Positions 7,893 to 17,085 of a stretch of DNA of 42,264 nt are shown here, piece after piece. Position numbers and translations under genes: made by a program. Origin of the DNA: Halapricum hydrolyticum (lineage in GTDB: Archaea > Halobacteriota > Halobacteria > Halobacteriales > Haloarculaceae). The stretch's first letter is position 1, and each line of letters starts with the position of its first letter. The notes under the pieces were generated by a model, which was given only the letters and a program-made list of their open reading frames with translations, was not told the origin of the DNA and made no database searches. The stretch is taken from contig NZ_JAOPKC010000024.1 of the NCBI RefSeq assembly GCF_025517535.1, positions 1 to 42,264 of the forward strand, written 5' to 3'.

Positions 7893-9746
7893 ATGCCTGC
7901 GGACCAAGCGCTTCCCGGTTCCGTGGTCGTCGTCGATCCGGACGGCCGGCTCGAACCCGTCGCGGACGCCATCGGCACGGAGTTCGACGACGTGCGGACC
8001 GTCGAGCAGGCGTCAGCGGTCGCGGCAGTCGCGGGGCCGGTCGCCTGCGTACTCGTCGCGCACGACCCGGGTTCAGGTGATGGGGGGCGGATCGACGGCA
8101 TCGACGCGATAGAGACCGTCCGCGACGCACGTGCTGACGTGCCAGTCGGAGTCTACGCGCTCGATCAGGACGTGATGACGGTCGCCCGCCTGCGTGACGC
8201 GGGTGCCGATGTGGTCATTCGTGTGCCGCCGGAACGGTCATCGCTGCTCGCCCGACAAATTCGCGCTCTCGCCGGCGTCGTCGACGACGAACCGATACAG
8301 ACGCAGTTCCAGTCGTTTCTCGAGTACTATCCCAACAAGGTGTATCTCAAGGATCGATTCAGTCGGTTCGTCAACGTGACCCGGGGCAGGGGGTTCGAGG
8401 GCACGGGACTCGACCGCCAGCAGGTCGCCGGACTCACCGACTACGAGCTCTACGAGCGCCCGCTCGCGGACGAACTGTTCGAGGAAGAACAACGGCTCCT
8501 CGAAACCGGCGAATCGATCGTCGAGAAGATCGAACACTTCGTCGAGGACGGCGAAAGCAGGTGGGTCTCGACGACGAAGGTTCCCCGGTACGACAGCGAC
8601 GGAGAGCTGCTCGGGCTGGTCGGAAACGTCAAGGACGTCACGTCGATCAAACGGCAGGAGCGCGCGATGGCGACGCTCCACGAGGCGAGTAGACGGCTCG
8701 TGCGCACCACGTCACCGAGGGAAGTCGGCCAAACGGCGGTCGAAATCGCCACGGAAATGGGCGGCTTGCCGCGGGCGCGGGTCGACCTGTTCGACGTAGA
8801 GGCCGGTGGGCTCCGGACAGTGGCCGAGACCGACGGCGTCGACTGGGACGGGCAGTCGTTCCAGCACGCCGCGGCGACACGGACGCCACACTACCGGACG
8901 GAAGCTGGCGAGTTCGTCCCGGTCGAGATCGACGAGCATGACCATCGCGAGCTGAAGTTGCCGGACGGCATCGGCCGCGTGTGTGGGTTGCGGCTTCCGC
9001 TCGGCGATCACGGCGTGCTGGGCCTTGACAGCGGCGACGGGGTGATCGATCCGTTCACGATCGAACTCGCGCACGTCCTGGCGTCGAACGTCGAAGCCGC
9101 GCTCGACCGGGCAGAACAGGAGCGCCAGCTCACCGCCCAGTCGGAACGCCTTGAAGAATTCGCCGCGTTGAGTTCACACGAACTCCGCAACCGGTTGCAG
9201 ATCGCACTCGGAACGGCCGGGCGGGCGCGTGCCGAAGACGACCTCGACGCGATCGAGGAGGTGATCGAGACGCTCTCCCGGATGGATCGGCTCGTCTCAC
9301 AGTTGCTCACGCTGGCCCGGACGGGGTCTGTGAGTCGATCCACGGAAGCGGTTGCACTGTCCGGGGTCGCCGAGACGGCGTGGGGGGTGACCGGGACGGC
9401 GGAGATGACGCTCGTCGTCGAGGACGACGCGGTCGTCACGGCCGATCGGGACGCGCTGCTCGAGGTCTTCGAGATGTTGTTCCGGACGATCGTCGACACC
9501 GCCGGGAGCGAGCACGTGCGCGTCGGGACGCTCCCGGACGGCTTCGTCCTCGAAGACGACGCCTCTGCGGTCGAGCCCGCAGAGCTGTTCGAACCGACCC
9601 ATTCCGACGGGCAGCCGGAAGGCGACAGTATCTATCTCGTCTCCGCGATCGCGGACGCCCACGGCTGGGATATCGAGGTCGAACCCAGCGACTGCGGCGG
9701 CACGCGCTTTGCGTTTCACGGCGTCGACATCGCTCACGTGCAGTGA
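7893..9746 (+). CDS. Sensor histidine kinase paralogue 1: pseudo-receiver, PAS, GAF, HisKA, degenerate ATPase
   Basis: A soluble 617-residue protein, first of three paralogues in this region. Approximate domains: receiver-like fold 9-125, which lacks the phosphoacceptor Asp (VACVLVAHDPG where DLVLLD is expected); PAS with C-terminal PAC motif 138-255 (RWVSTTKVPRYDSDGELLGLVGNVKDVT); GAF 262-405; HisKA 420-480 with phosphoacceptor His429 in SSHELRNRLQ. The ATP-binding domain is eroded: the N-box reads LFRTIV instead of LFRNAV, the DxGxG loop reads LEDDAS, and the GxGxGL loop reads EGDSIYL. Autophosphorylation therefore looks unlikely, although the His is kept. The ATG lies about 20 bases after an AT-poor region with no Shine-Dalgarno, so it may be leaderless. 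Signal unknown. Confidence 0.88.
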   Translation: MPADQALPGSVVVVDPDGRLEPVADAIGTEFDDVRTVEQASAVAAVAGPVACVLVAHDPGSGDGGRIDGIDAIETVRDARADVPVGVYALDQDVMTVARLRDAGADVVIRVPPERSSLLARQIRALAGVVDDEPIQTQFQSFLEYYPNKVYLKDRFSRFVNVTRGRGFEGTGLDRQQVAGLTDYELYERPLADELFEEEQRLLETGESIVEKIEHFVEDGESRWVSTTKVPRYDSDGELLGLVGNVKDVTSIKRQERAMATLHEASRRLVRTTSPREVGQTAVEIATEMGGLPRARVDLFDVEAGGLRTVAETDGVDWDGQSFQHAAATRTPHYRTEAGEFVPVEIDEHDHRELKLPDGIGRVCGLRLPLGDHGVLGLDSGDGVIDPFTIELAHVLASNVEAALDRAEQERQLTAQSERLEEFAALSSHELRNRLQIALGTAGRARAEDDLDAIEEVIETLSRMDRLVSQLLTLARTGSVSRSTEAVALSGVAETAWGVTGTAEMTLVVEDDAVVTADRDALLEVFEMLFRTIVDTAGSEHVRVGTLPDGFVLEDDASAVEPAELFEPTHSDGQPEGDSIYLVSAIADAHGWDIEVEPSDCGGTRFAFHGVDIAHVQ

Positions 9747-9815
9747 CCTGTCCGGTGTCTGTGCGGAGGCCGGGAGTCTTTTGTGTGTCTGTGCCGAATT
9801 CCCACAGACTTCGCT

Positions 9816-11651
9816 ATGCCAGGCGGTGAGTTGCCGGGGACGCTGCTGGTGATCGATCCCGACGGCAGACTCGAGCCGATCACGGCGGCGCTCCGTCGGG
9901 CGGGACGCGAGCCGATCCGCCGAGTCGAGCAACTGGCCGAGGCCAACCGGTCAGACGTGGCCGCCGTACTGGCGATCGACGCGCCTGCGACCGAGGACCA
10001 TCCCGAGCAGGACGGGCTGGCGACGTTCGATCGGGTCGCCGAGGCGTTCGACTCGCGGCCGCCGGTCGCGCTGTACGTCCGCCACCCGGAACGAGCACGC
10101 GTCAACGAGTTGCTCGACGCGGGCGTCGAGGACGTGATCAGGGTGCCGCCGAAGCGGGAGGCGCTGCTCGCAGCGCGGATCGACCGGCTCTGTGGCCTCG
10201 ATTCCGTCGAACCGCCCGGGAAACAGCTCGAATCCCTGCTGGAGAGTTATCCCGAGACGATCTATCTCAAGGACTGTGCGGGGCGGTTCGTCAGTATCTC
10301 CGAACACTCGCTGGACAACCGCGAGATGAGTCGTCACCAGCGCGTCGGCCTGACCGACTACGAGCTGTTTCCCGGCGAGTTGCCGGATCGGCTCTACGAG
10401 GAGGAACAGGAACTGCTCGCGCGAGGGGAGACGCTGTTCGAGAACGTCGAACACTACGTCGAGAACGGCGAGGACAGGTGGGTCTCGACGACCAAAGCCC
10501 CCCGATACGACGAGGACGGACAGCTACTTGGACTGGTCGGGGACGTCCGAGACGTGACCTTCCTCAAGCGTCAGGAGCACGCACTGGCGACGCTGCACCG
10601 GGCCAGCAGACGACTGATCCGCGCCGAGGACTGTCGGGCAATCGCCGCCGAAGCGATCGGCGTCGTCGAGGAAATCGACGCGCTACCGGACGCGCGGATC
10701 GTCGTCGACTGTGACGACGGGCAGGTTGTCGAAGCCACCGGAAACGGAGCGATCGCCTGGGACGAAACGACCTTCGAGCGCGCGATCGAGACCGACGAAA
10801 CGCTGTATCTCGCCGACGACGGCTCGATCTTGACCGGTCCCGAGCGACAGGCCTACGAGGACACGTGGCTCCCGGATCGGGGCGTCGTCGGGGCCCGCCT
10901 GCCGCTGGGCGAGCACGGCGCGTTCGGAATCGAAACCGTCGGGGGCGTGCTCGAATCGTTCACGATCGAGTTGACCCACATTCTGGCCGCGAACGTCGAA
11001 GCCGTGCTCGATCGCTATCAAAACCAGCGACGGGCCACGCGCCAGGCGGAGCGGATCGAACAGTTCGCCCGGATCGGCTCCCACGAACTCCGGAACAACC
11101 TCCAGATCGCGGTTGGCGCGACCGAGCGGGCGCTGGCGGGCGACGAGACGGCCGGCGAGACGGCGCTGGCGACGCTCGAACGGATGGACCGGCTCACCTC
11201 ACAGCTGATGACGCTGGCCCGCACGGGATCGATGACCCGCGGGAGCGAGGAAGTGGCGCTGGCCTCGGCCGCGGGCACGGCCGCAGAATCGGTCACGAAC
11301 GAGCTGACGGTGCTGGCAGACACGGGCGCGACGGTAGTGGCCGACGCCGACGCGCTGACCGAGGTGCTGTCGGTGCTGTTCCGGAACGTCGCCGCCCGCG
11401 AGCCGACCGCGACCGTCGAAATCGGCGTCGTGGAGGAGGAGTTCTACGTGGCCGACGACGCCGACCCGCGACTCGATCCCGACGCCGACGACCTCTTCGA
11501 GCCAGTCTATTCTGAACGCGCGGACGAGGGCGAGGGCAGCCTCTACCTCGTCTCGGTGCTCGCGGAGGCGCTGGGGTGGGACGTGGCCGTCGAGATCGCT
11601 GAATCGGAGACGCGAGTCGTCTTCGATGGCGTGACGGTCGAATCCACATAG
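9816..11651 (+). CDS. Sensor histidine kinase paralogue 2: pseudo-receiver, PAS, GAF, HisKA, degenerate ATPase
   Basis: A 611-residue paralogue of the preceding protein, starting 69 bases after it in the same orientation. Same order: receiver-like fold (about 7-125, acidic pocket lost), PAS (135-255, RWVSTTKAPRYDEDGQLLGLVGDVRDVT), GAF (262-400), HisKA with His423 in GSHELRNNLQ. The N-box asparagine is retained (VLFRNVAA), but the DxGxG loop is replaced by VADDADPR and the G2 loop is weak (EGEGSLYL). ATP binding is doubtful. The ATG at 9816 matches the start of paralogue 1 (both then read ...LPG...VIDPDGRLEP), so an upstream in-frame extension is discarded. It could be a phosphotransfer or regulatory partner of an active kinase. 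Confidence 0.88.
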   Translation: MPGGELPGTLLVIDPDGRLEPITAALRRAGREPIRRVEQLAEANRSDVAAVLAIDAPATEDHPEQDGLATFDRVAEAFDSRPPVALYVRHPERARVNELLDAGVEDVIRVPPKREALLAARIDRLCGLDSVEPPGKQLESLLESYPETIYLKDCAGRFVSISEHSLDNREMSRHQRVGLTDYELFPGELPDRLYEEEQELLARGETLFENVEHYVENGEDRWVSTTKAPRYDEDGQLLGLVGDVRDVTFLKRQEHALATLHRASRRLIRAEDCRAIAAEAIGVVEEIDALPDARIVVDCDDGQVVEATGNGAIAWDETTFERAIETDETLYLADDGSILTGPERQAYEDTWLPDRGVVGARLPLGEHGAFGIETVGGVLESFTIELTHILAANVEAVLDRYQNQRRATRQAERIEQFARIGSHELRNNLQIAVGATERALAGDETAGETALATLERMDRLTSQLMTLARTGSMTRGSEEVALASAAGTAAESVTNELTVLADTGATVVADADALTEVLSVLFRNVAAREPTATVEIGVVEEEFYVADDADPRLDPDADDLFEPVYSERADEGEGSLYLVSVLAEALGWDVAVEIAESETRVVFDGVTVEST

Positions 11652-11668
11652 CGGTTCTCCCGTCGTCC

Positions 11669-12043
11669 TCAGAGCAGATCCCGAACTTCGGAGTAGAACA
11701 TGTCGTGGTCGTCGACGGCGTCGATCTCGCGGGCGATTTTCACGGCGAGGGCGTGCCAGCACAGCTCGGTCGGGTCCTCGGAATCGAGATTGTACTCGGC
11801 ATCCTTGCAGGTGCAGCCGTCGTCCTCGACGATGTACTCGTCGTCGTGGCCGACAACGACCGTGAAGTCGTTGTACTGCTTGACTCGCCCCTCGGCGACG
11901 GCCTCGATCGCCTGGACGCCACGGGAGCCATGCAGCGACGTGATACGGTCGACTACGTCCGCGTCGAGTTCGCCGGCCTCGGCGAGGGCTGCCCGCCACT
12001 GCTCGACCGCGTTCACACCCCGGGCTATGGACAGCGAGGACAA
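11669..12043 (-). CDS. SWIM zinc-finger protein
   Basis: A 124-residue protein with a C-terminal SWIM motif: Cys77 and Cys79 (CTCKDAEY), then Cys95 and His97 (ELCWHALAVKIARE). This is the CxC(n)CxH zinc site of SWIM domains, which bind DNA or partner proteins. The N-terminal half (AVEQWRAALAEAGEL...) is helical and unrecognised. The gene is antisense to the flanking kinase genes: it converges with kinase paralogue 2 (17 bases between stops) and diverges from trm1. Haloarchaeal genomes carry many such small SWIM proteins; their role is not established. Confidence 0.85.
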   Translation of the reverse strand: MSSLSIARGVNAVEQWRAALAEAGELDADVVDRITSLHGSRGVQAIEAVAEGRVKQYNDFTVVVGHDDEYIVEDDGCTCKDAEYNLDSEDPTELCWHALAVKIAREIDAVDDHDMFYSEVRDLL

Positions 12044-12183
12044 AACGCTTCGGCACCGTCCACACGGACTGTTGTCAGTCGGTTCCGCATCGACCGCACG
12101 ACACGTGCGATCGGAGCGGTAAATCGGTACGACAGTCCGTCTCAGAACGCAACGGCTTTCCTTGCCGCTCTTCGAGCACCGGT

Positions 12184-13290
12184 ATGCGCGTCACGGAGGG
12201 CAGCGTCGAGATCGAAGTGCCCGAGCAGACCGAGGACGGGATCGGTGACGGCGTCTTCTACAACCCCGTCCAGGAGCTGAACCGCGACCTGACCGTCGCC
12301 GTCCTGCGAGCCGCCCGCGGGCGCTTCGAACACGCCGAGACGTATCTGGACGCGACCGCTGCAAGCGGCGTCCGCGGGGTTCGGGCCGCCGCCGACGGCT
12401 GGGACGTCACGCTGTGTGATCGCGACGAGGCAGCGGCCGAACTCTGTCGGACGAACCTCGACCGTAACGACCTCTCGGGCGAGGTCGTCCAGCGCGACGC
12501 CAACGCGCTCATGCACGAGCGACGCTTCGATATCGTGGACCTGGACCCGTTCGGGACGCCGATCCCCTTCGCCGACGCCGCCGCCCGGAGCGCGATCGAC
12601 CTCCTCTGTGTCACCGCGACTGACACCGCGCCGCTGTGTGGCGCACACTTCGAGAGCGGCGTGCGATCCTACAGCGCCGTCCCTCGAAACACCGAATACC
12701 ACCAGGAGATGGGCGTCCGGATCCTGCTGTCGGCACTGGCCCGGACCGCCGCCCGCTACGACCGGGCGATCACGCCAGTCATGACCCACGCGACCAAACA
12801 CTACGTCCGGACCTACCTCGCCCTGGAGGACGGTGCGAGGGTCGCCAACGAGGCTATCGACCAGCTCGGGTACGTCCATCACTGCCAGCACTGCCTGTGG
12901 CGCACCCACGAGGACGGCCTGATCCCCGATCCGCCCGCCGAGTGCCCTCACTGTAGTGAGCACCTCCAGACGGCCGGCCCGCTCTGGCTCGGTGCGGTCC
13001 ACGATCGGGCGTTCGTCGAACGGGTCGGCGACAGCGTGACCGACGAGATGGGCACCGCCGACGAAGCGCGGGCGCTGACCGAACGGCTGGCCGCCGAGCT
13101 GGAGACACCGACACACTACGACCAGCATCGGCTCGCGAAGCGCTGGGGCGAGGGCGCGATGGCGATGGACGATTTCCTCGAGCGACTGCGGGACGCGGGC
13201 TACGAGGCGTCGCGCACCCACTACGGCGGGACGACGTTCAAGACCGACGCCGACGTGGCCGAGATCGACGAGGCGATCCACCCGGGGTGA
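12184..13290 (+). CDS. trm1: tRNA (guanine(26)-N2)-dimethyltransferase Trm1
   Basis: A 368-residue protein of the normal length for archaeal Trm1. The N-terminus (VPEQTEDGIGDGVFYNPVQELNRDL) and the SAM site (YLDATAASGVRGVRAA, about 54-69) match the family. The catalytic signature is DPFGTP at 121-126. The C-terminal domain has a zinc-binding CQHC...CPHC set (about 236-260), followed by GPLWLGAVHD. Function from the family: N2-methylation and dimethylation of G26 in tRNAs. It sits between kinase paralogues 2 and 3 in the same orientation, with an ~80-base gap to paralogue 3. Confidence 0.95.
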   Translation: MRVTEGSVEIEVPEQTEDGIGDGVFYNPVQELNRDLTVAVLRAARGRFEHAETYLDATAASGVRGVRAAADGWDVTLCDRDEAAAELCRTNLDRNDLSGEVVQRDANALMHERRFDIVDLDPFGTPIPFADAAARSAIDLLCVTATDTAPLCGAHFESGVRSYSAVPRNTEYHQEMGVRILLSALARTAARYDRAITPVMTHATKHYVRTYLALEDGARVANEAIDQLGYVHHCQHCLWRTHEDGLIPDPPAECPHCSEHLQTAGPLWLGAVHDRAFVERVGDSVTDEMGTADEARALTERLAAELETPTHYDQHRLAKRWGEGAMAMDDFLERLRDAGYEASRTHYGGTTFKTDADVAEIDEAIHPG

Positions 13291-13333
13291 ATCGCTCGTC
13301 TGACTGCTGTTCTCTAACGTGATATTTGCACGG

Positions 13334-13364
13334 CAGTATTTTTCATAAGGGGTGCTAAATACTG
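13334..13364 (+). promoter_or_regulatory. Promoter with inverted repeat before kinase paralogue 3
   Basis: Perfect 8-bp arms CAGTATTT (13334-13341) and AAATACTG (13357-13364) flank 15 bases containing TTCATAAG, which is placed correctly (about 27-32 bases upstream) to act as the TATA box of a leaderless start at 13373. A regulator binding the arms would control promoter access. Inference from position and symmetry. Confidence 0.5.
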
Positions 13365-13372
13365 ATATACAG

Positions 13373-15268
13373 ATGGGCGTCGAGCCGTCGGTCGGGACGT
13401 TACACGCACTTTTCGTCGATCCGGACGGACGGATCGACTCCGTCATCGAGACGCTCAGGGAGTACCCGGATCCGATCGAGGTTCAATCGGTGCCGTCAGT
13501 GGCCGACGCAGTCGAGACCGCGCGCGCCGAGCGCGTGGATCTCCTGGTCGTGCTCGGTGCCCTGGAGGCCGAACACGAGCCCGCGATCGACGGTATCGAC
13601 GCCTACGAGCGGGCCCGCGAATCGTTGCCGGAGACGCCAGTGGCCGTCTACGACTACAACTGGGACAACGAACGTCTGAAGGACGCGATCGAACGCGGGA
13701 TCGACACGATCAAGGGCGTTCCCGAGGCGCCGGAACTGGTCTACCGACAGTTGCGAAGCGCCGCAGGAATGGAGGTCGACCCGCGGACGGACAGCGAGCT
13801 GCTCGAATCGCTGTTCGAGTACTATCCCCATCAGCTGTTTCTAAAGGACGACGTAGGCCGGTTCGAGGGGGCGAGCGCGGCGACGGCACGGGAGTACGAC
13901 CTCGCGCGATCGGAGATCGTCGGCCTGACCGACTACGACATCCTGGACCCGGAGACCGCGAGACAGACCTACGAGGAGGAGCAAGCGCTGCTCGCGAGTG
14001 GCGAGCCCGAGATCGAGCGTATCGAGCATTACGTCGACGATCAGGGGCGTGACAGGTGGGTCTCGATCACGAAGGCCCCGCGATACGACGAGGAAGGCGA
14101 ACCGATCGGGATCGTCGGGTCGAGCCGCGACGTGACCGAGGAGAAGCGCAAGGAGTACATGGTCAGAGAGGTCCACGCGGCGACCGAGCACCTCGTGCGC
14201 ATGGAGTCGAAGGCGGAGATCGGTCGGGCCGCGATGGGGCTGACCGAGGACATTCCGGTCGTCTCGCGGATCCAGGTCGTGCTGTCCGACGATGCGACGG
14301 GCGAGCTCGAACCGCTCTCGATCGACGACGGCGACTCGCTGTTCGAGACCTATCGCGATCGATTCGAAGACGTGGTCGAGACCAGACAGCCGCGGTATCT
14401 GACGACGGGCGGGCAAGCGGCAGGTGAGTTTACTGACGAGCGGGACATCTCGATCGCGATTCTGCCGCTTGACGATCACGGCGCGCTCGGGTTCGCTGCG
14501 GACGCCGACACGTTCACCGAATTCGGTATCGACCTGGCGAACATCCTGGCGTCGAGTCTCGAAGCGGCGCTCGACCGGGCCGGGCGCGAGCGCGAACTCG
14601 AAGAGCAAAACGACCGCCTCGAAGAGTTCGCGAGTATCGTCAGCCACGATCTGCGCAACCCTCTGAACGTCGCGAGTGCCTCGGCCGAACTGCTTGCCGA
14701 AGAGACCGATTCCGAGCACGTCGACCGGATCGAGAACGCGCTCGAGCGGATGGAGCGCCTCATCGAGGCGCTGCTGACGCTCGCCCGTCGGGGACAGGTC
14801 GTCGGCGAGACCGAACCGGTCGCGCTCGAGGCCGTCGCCAGCGACGCCTGGCAAGTCGTCGACGCCCCCAGAGCGACGCTGACCGTCGACTCAACTGGAA
14901 CGGTCGTCGCTGACCGGGACCGGCTCGTCGAGGCCCTTGAGAACCTCTTTCGCAACGCGGTGGAACACGGTACGGGCCCGGACTCGCAAGCTCCCGACGA
15001 CGCCGTTGAGGGGCGAGCGGACACGACGGTTCGCGTCGGGATCCGCGGCGACGGAAACGGGTTCTACGTCGCCGACGGCGGCGACGGGATCGATCCCGAC
15101 ATCCGCGAGCGGGTCTTCGAGATGGGCTACTCGCAATCCCCGGACGGGACCGGATACGGGCTGTACATCGTCTCGACGATCGCACAGGCCCACGGCTGGT
15201 CGGTCGAGATCACCGACTCCAAGTCCGGCGGCGCACGCTTCGATTTCACCGGCGTCGAGCTTCAGTAA
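13373..15268 (+). CDS. Sensor histidine kinase paralogue 3: pseudo-receiver, PAS, GAF, HisKA, intact HATPase
   Basis: A 631-residue paralogue with the same architecture as the two kinases upstream, but with a complete catalytic core. The receiver-like N-terminus (about 8-125) has VDLLVVLGALE in place of the phosphoacceptor segment. PAS (about 138-258) ends DRWVSITKAPRYDEEGEPIG. GAF follows. The H-box is VSHDLRNPLN with His425. The N-box is LFRNAVEHG, the G1 box VADGGDGID and the G2 box GTGYGLYIV, all canonical. An active cytoplasmic kinase is therefore expected. I chose the ATG at 13373; upstream codons fall into the palindromic promoter. An IS1341-type element ends about 35 bases after its stop. 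Confidence 0.92.
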   Translation: MGVEPSVGTLHALFVDPDGRIDSVIETLREYPDPIEVQSVPSVADAVETARAERVDLLVVLGALEAEHEPAIDGIDAYERARESLPETPVAVYDYNWDNERLKDAIERGIDTIKGVPEAPELVYRQLRSAAGMEVDPRTDSELLESLFEYYPHQLFLKDDVGRFEGASAATAREYDLARSEIVGLTDYDILDPETARQTYEEEQALLASGEPEIERIEHYVDDQGRDRWVSITKAPRYDEEGEPIGIVGSSRDVTEEKRKEYMVREVHAATEHLVRMESKAEIGRAAMGLTEDIPVVSRIQVVLSDDATGELEPLSIDDGDSLFETYRDRFEDVVETRQPRYLTTGGQAAGEFTDERDISIAILPLDDHGALGFAADADTFTEFGIDLANILASSLEAALDRAGRERELEEQNDRLEEFASIVSHDLRNPLNVASASAELLAEETDSEHVDRIENALERMERLIEALLTLARRGQVVGETEPVALEAVASDAWQVVDAPRATLTVDSTGTVVADRDRLVEALENLFRNAVEHGTGPDSQAPDDAVEGRADTTVRVGIRGDGNGFYVADGGDGIDPDIRERVFEMGYSQSPDGTGYGLYIVSTIAQAHGWSVEITDSKSGGARFDFTGVELQ

Positions 15269-15303
15269 CTACCGTTCTGATTTTCAGTAGCATTTGGTAG
15301 CAT

Positions 15304-17085
15304 TCACCCATAATCGGGAGCACTGGCGAGTACGTGCCGTGTCACACTACCGCTGGGCGTCCGCTCGCCCGTGTTACTACCGTGATTGTGTGGCAGTCCA
15401 CCCGTGTCTGTCCCGCTCCGTTTCACAGTGAGTGACGGAGCACGGTACTGGGACAGGTGGGTCTGACGACCGCTCGCCACATCCTGTTGGTCGGTCGCGG
15501 ACTGAACGCCAGAAACGGCAAGCGTTTCTGAGGCTCGCGAAGCCTCGCTTCGCTCACCGCCAGTAGAACGGGCACCTCGCGGTGATGGAAAACTGGCGTG
15601 CTTCCCCGCCTCCATATAGGCGGCAGGGTTCGCCGTCTCCATCTGTGCGTCTGAGAGGTGTTTCCGTCCGACGTTGATTGCCCCGACCACATCGCGGTCG
15701 CACTCGTACCCACACTCAGGACAGTGAAAGTGCCCGCCGTGACGGCACTCAGTGTGGTTGTCTGGTGCTTTCACTGTCTCCCCACGCTCGCCACATCGCG
15801 GACAGTGTCGGCTCGTTCCCCACGGGTTCTCCGTCTCGAAGTCGATCCCCACCAACTCGGCTTTGTATCCGACGCGATCGAGGAGTTCGCCGCGAGCCCA
15901 CGAGGAGATCGACCACGCAACTGAACCGCTCGTCTCTGGTGCGTCGATTTGCCCGAGTGACTCGAACACGATGGTTTCACAGCCGTACTCTATCGCCAAC
16001 CACACCAACTGGTTCGCTACGTCGTGCTGGATTTGCTCACGCAACCGGCGCTCTTTCCGCCGTGTCTGGCGGTACTCACTGAGCAAGTGGGTGAACCGTT
16101 CCGTGTGGGCAGTGCCCTGTCGTCGAAGTGCTGCCAGTCGGTCGTTGATGCCCTCGGCGTCAGCCTTGAGACGGAACAGTTTGTCTTTGGCTGGGTGATC
16201 GATAAACTCCGGTGGCGTAACCTGCTCGTGATGACTGTCATCACCGGCGTCGAGCACGGCCACGGTGGCCTGTTTCTTCACGCCGAGATCCACCGCCAAC
16301 ACACGGTCGGCAACCGTCTCAGCGTTCTGTTCGGGCACAGCAACGGGCACGTCAAGTGTGTACCCATGCTCGGATGCGTGGAGTGTGGGAGCTTTCACGT
16401 CTCCCGTGTCGAGCATCTCGCTGAACCGTGCGTGGGTGGGGAAGCGGATTTCGTGGTCTGTCCAGTCGTGGTAGCTGTCCGGCGAGAGTGAGTCCGGCGC
16501 GTTCACTACAAAGCAAAGGTCGCCGTCTTCAATCGATAGTTCGTGGATGTGGTAGTCGCCTGTGTCCGGTGCATACGGGAGTGTGCCGTTGGGATCGGGC
16601 GTCCCGACGAGTTCCGTGTACGCCTCGGGGAACCGTCCATGTGTGTCGTAGTAGGTGTTGAGTTGGTCGACAACGGACTCCAAGACGCGCCATTCGATGT
16701 ATGACGACTCCTCGTCGTACAGTCGTGTGCGGAGTCTCTGCCACCCAATGCGTCGAATTTTGCGCTCGGCAACAGTTTCGGTCACGAACTGGAAGGCGTG
16801 GAACTCGTCGGCGTGGGCATCAAGAATGTGCGTGACGCGGTGGTAGACACACCGCTTGAATCGACTGTAGACGTATTCGTCGACGCTCTCGAAGGCGTCG
16901 TGGTCGTCGTCTCGAATGTAGGTGTAGGACTGGCCCGTATGGTCACTGATGGCGTCAAGATGGTCGTCGCTCCAGTAGTCGTCAGCGAGCAGTCGCCGAG
17001 TGTGTTTTTCGACGAGCGTGGTGAGGCGGTCACACGCCTCGTGATACTCGTCGGGGACGTGGAACTGTTCGGTGAGGTGGGTCAT
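15304..17085 (-). CDS. tnpB: IS1341-type TnpB nuclease, long form (593 residues)
   Basis: The RuvC-like core is complete: first Asp266 in VLAVDLGVKKQ, Glu375 in IVFESLG, last Asp465 in CDRDVVGAINVG. The zinc finger between the latter two has CPRC (428-431) and CPEC (455-458). About 260 residues precede the core and 115 disordered Gly/Ser/Arg-rich residues follow it, so the protein is longer than the ~400 residues usual for TnpB. The distal coding region contains strong hairpins and probably doubles as the guide (omega) RNA scaffold region. The start codon overlaps the stop of the small upstream gene (17082-17085), implying coupled translation. No tnpA is present, so mobility would depend on a transposase in trans. 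Confidence 0.9.
   Translation of the reverse strand: MTHLTEQFHVPDEYHEACDRLTTLVEKHTRRLLADDYWSDDHLDAISDHTGQSYTYIRDDDHDAFESVDEYVYSRFKRCVYHRVTHILDAHADEFHAFQFVTETVAERKIRRIGWQRLRTRLYDEESSYIEWRVLESVVDQLNTYYDTHGRFPEAYTELVGTPDPNGTLPYAPDTGDYHIHELSIEDGDLCFVVNAPDSLSPDSYHDWTDHEIRFPTHARFSEMLDTGDVKAPTLHASEHGYTLDVPVAVPEQNAETVADRVLAVDLGVKKQATVAVLDAGDDSHHEQVTPPEFIDHPAKDKLFRLKADAEGINDRLAALRRQGTAHTERFTHLLSEYRQTRRKERRLREQIQHDVANQLVWLAIEYGCETIVFESLGQIDAPETSGSVAWSISSWARGELLDRVGYKAELVGIDFETENPWGTSRHCPRCGERGETVKAPDNHTECRHGGHFHCPECGYECDRDVVGAINVGRKHLSDAQMETANPAAYMEAGKHASFPSPRGARSTGGERSEASRASETLAVSGVQSATDQQDVASGRQTHLSQYRAPSLTVKRSGTDTGGLPHNHGSNTGERTPSGSVTRHVLASAPDYG

Noticed and set aside
12044..12183. Regulatory element between the SWIM gene and trm1
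   Set aside because: The 140-base divergent spacer must hold two promoters, but no clear TATA box, palindrome or riboswitch-like structure could be identified.
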